DNA of 64,000 nt, from the NCBI GenBank assembly GCA_016192455.1, contig JACPUC010000028.1, positions 46,260 to 110,259 on the forward strand, read 5' to 3'. The notes under the pieces were generated by a model. It saw only the letters and a list, made by a program, of their open reading frames with translations, made no database searches and was not told the origin of the DNA. The position numbers and the translations under genes are program-made. This DNA comes from Candidatus Tectimicrobiota bacterium. Its GTDB lineage: Bacteria; JACPUC01. This document shows, in pieces, positions 63,386 through 64,000 of the stretch (position 1 is the stretch's first letter; each line of letters starts with the position of its first letter).

Positions 63386-63625
63386 CGGAGCGGCGGGTGG
63401 CGATGTCGCCGCGGGAGGAGTCGCGGAGGGAGCGCTTCCACGGGCCGCTGAGCGCCGCACCATGCTTGCCGCCAACGCCAGCAACGCCAGTGTCTCCTGA
63501 GCTGAAACCCTGCTCTCCACCTTCAACACATGAATCCTGATCGCAGGCTCAGAGCTTGCGGTTTCAGCCTGCAAGGAAGGTGGCGTAGTTGACGGCGGAG
63601 GATTGCGCCGGCGCTCAGATTGGTC
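63386..63625. other. Intergenic region with interleaved inverted repeats
   Basis: Between convergent genes. GCTGAAACC (63501-63509) pairs with GGTTTCAGC (63560-63568), and CCACCTTC (63517-63524) with GAAGGTGG (63576-63583), in the order A-B-A'-B'. GCAGGCT (63543-63549) also pairs with AGCCTGC (63566-63572), competing with the first. Confidence 0.5.
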
Positions 63626-64000
63626 TCACACGACGAACCCGGCCTTGATGATCTCCTCTCGGATCGCCTCCTTGTCCAGCCATTCCTTCTCATACGTCAC
63701 GGTTACGTACTTTTCCGCGGCATCGCCGGTCACCGTGTCCGCGCCGCGCTTCATGAGCGCCTCGCGGATGGTCTGGATGCAGCCCTCGCAGTGGATGCTC
63801 GGCACCGGGATGGTGGTTTTCTCCAGGGCACGCGAGCTTTTCCGCGCCGCCGGCAGCAACCGGCCGCCGAAGGAGTTGAGGAGCACGGTCGTGACGCTCG
63901 CCGCCATCGCCAGCATGGCCATGGCGGGATGCACGATGCCCGTCACCGCCGCCGGCACGCCGAGGCCGTTGAAGAGGAAGGCGAGGACGACGTTCTGCAC
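63626..64000 (-). CDS. Copper-type P1B ATPase C-terminus with an appended HMA domain; 5' end outside window
   Basis: The frame is open to the window edge. It starts in the last membrane helices of a P1B ATPase (NVVLAFLFNGLGVPAAVTGIVHPAMAMLAMAASVTTVLLNSFGGRLLP), whose final-helix motifs (Asn in the first, MAxSS-like in the second) are typical of Cu(I) exporters. An HMA domain follows at the very C-terminus (about 65-124: VPSIHCEGCIQTIREALMKRG, metal site CEGC). In most CopA proteins HMA domains are N-terminal; the C-terminal place is unusual. The front of the protein, including the phosphorylation site, is outside. Confidence 0.85.
   Translation of the reverse strand: MQNVVLAFLFNGLGVPAAVTGIVHPAMAMLAMAASVTTVLLNSFGGRLLPAARKSSRALEKTTIPVPSIHCEGCIQTIREALMKRGADTVTGDAAEKYVTVTYEKEWLDKEAIREEIIKAGFVV

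Overview
This window comes from a GC-rich bacterial chromosome, probably an uncultured lineage related to Deltaproteobacteria, Rokubacteria/Methylomirabilota or Tectomicrobia. That placement is an inference. It rests on an IHF-alpha/MerR pair, PCP_red-domain proteins beside an Mrp/NBP35 ATPase, many solute-binding proteins and acyl-CoA genes, an LLM-class (F420-type) oxidoreductase, dispersed GC-rich palindromes followed by CCCTAC, and in-frame UGA selenocysteine codons. No rRNA, phage, insertion sequence or CRISPR array was seen. Two tRNA genes are present: Ala-CGC with a G3-U70 pair, and Arg-UCU.

Layout: 1-4.3 kb holds the 3' end of der, a divergent EF-G paralogue, an IHF-alpha gene and a MerR regulator. 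4.3-5.2 kb (minus strand) holds a PrdB/GrdB-type selenoprotein. 5.4-15.5 kb is accessory: a membrane protein, a Cys-repeat cytochrome c, an orphan NMT1-type binding protein, an isochorismatase-fold hydrolase, a SUMF1-domain protein, a VOC protein, an alpha/beta hydrolase and a lone molybdopterin hydroxylase large subunit. 15.6-22.3 kb mixes an RlmD/TrmA-type methyltransferase, a CBS/ACT protein, membrane proteins, a UxxC selenoprotein peroxiredoxin, a CMD-family protein and coaE. 22.3-34.9 kb is a housekeeping block: rho, rpmE, prfA, prmC, murA, then hisD-C-B-H-A-F-IE without hisG. 34.9-38 kb encodes two PCP_red proteins and an Mrp ATPase around a cluster of palindromic repeats. 38-46 kb carries tRNA-Ala, a copper-chaperone-like protein, a UbiD-family decarboxylase, two more solute-binding proteins, msrPQ and tRNA-Arg.

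The most unusual part is 46.3-63.4 kb. A minus-strand operon encodes HyuA and HyuB hydantoinase/oxoprolinase subunits followed by a GrdE-like and a GrdB-like selenoprotein component. No GrdA, GrdC or GrdD is nearby. Both reductase-like proteins have altered catalytic motifs: Tyr replaces the pyruvoyl-forming Cys in GrdE, and UxxG replaces UxxC in GrdB. A divergent TetR regulator faces the operon, and a perfect 16-bp palindrome fills the spacer between a good -35 and -10 in front of hyuA. Behind tetR on the plus strand come an acyl-CoA dehydrogenase, an enoyl-CoA hydratase/lyase-like crotonase, a complete Liv-type ABC transporter, an NDP-forming acyl-CoA synthetase alpha-type protein and an LLM-class oxidoreductase. 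I read the whole as a candidate uptake and catabolic island for an amide, lactam or hydantoin-like compound coupled to CoA-ester metabolism; the substrate is unknown.

Three genes (PrdB-like, peroxiredoxin-like, GrdB-like) are each interrupted by one in-frame UGA at the family's redox position. Each UGA is followed by a hairpin with a G-starting apical loop 18-20 nt downstream, as expected of a bacterial SECIS. Three independent cases make selenocysteine decoding in this organism likely, although no sel gene lies in the window.
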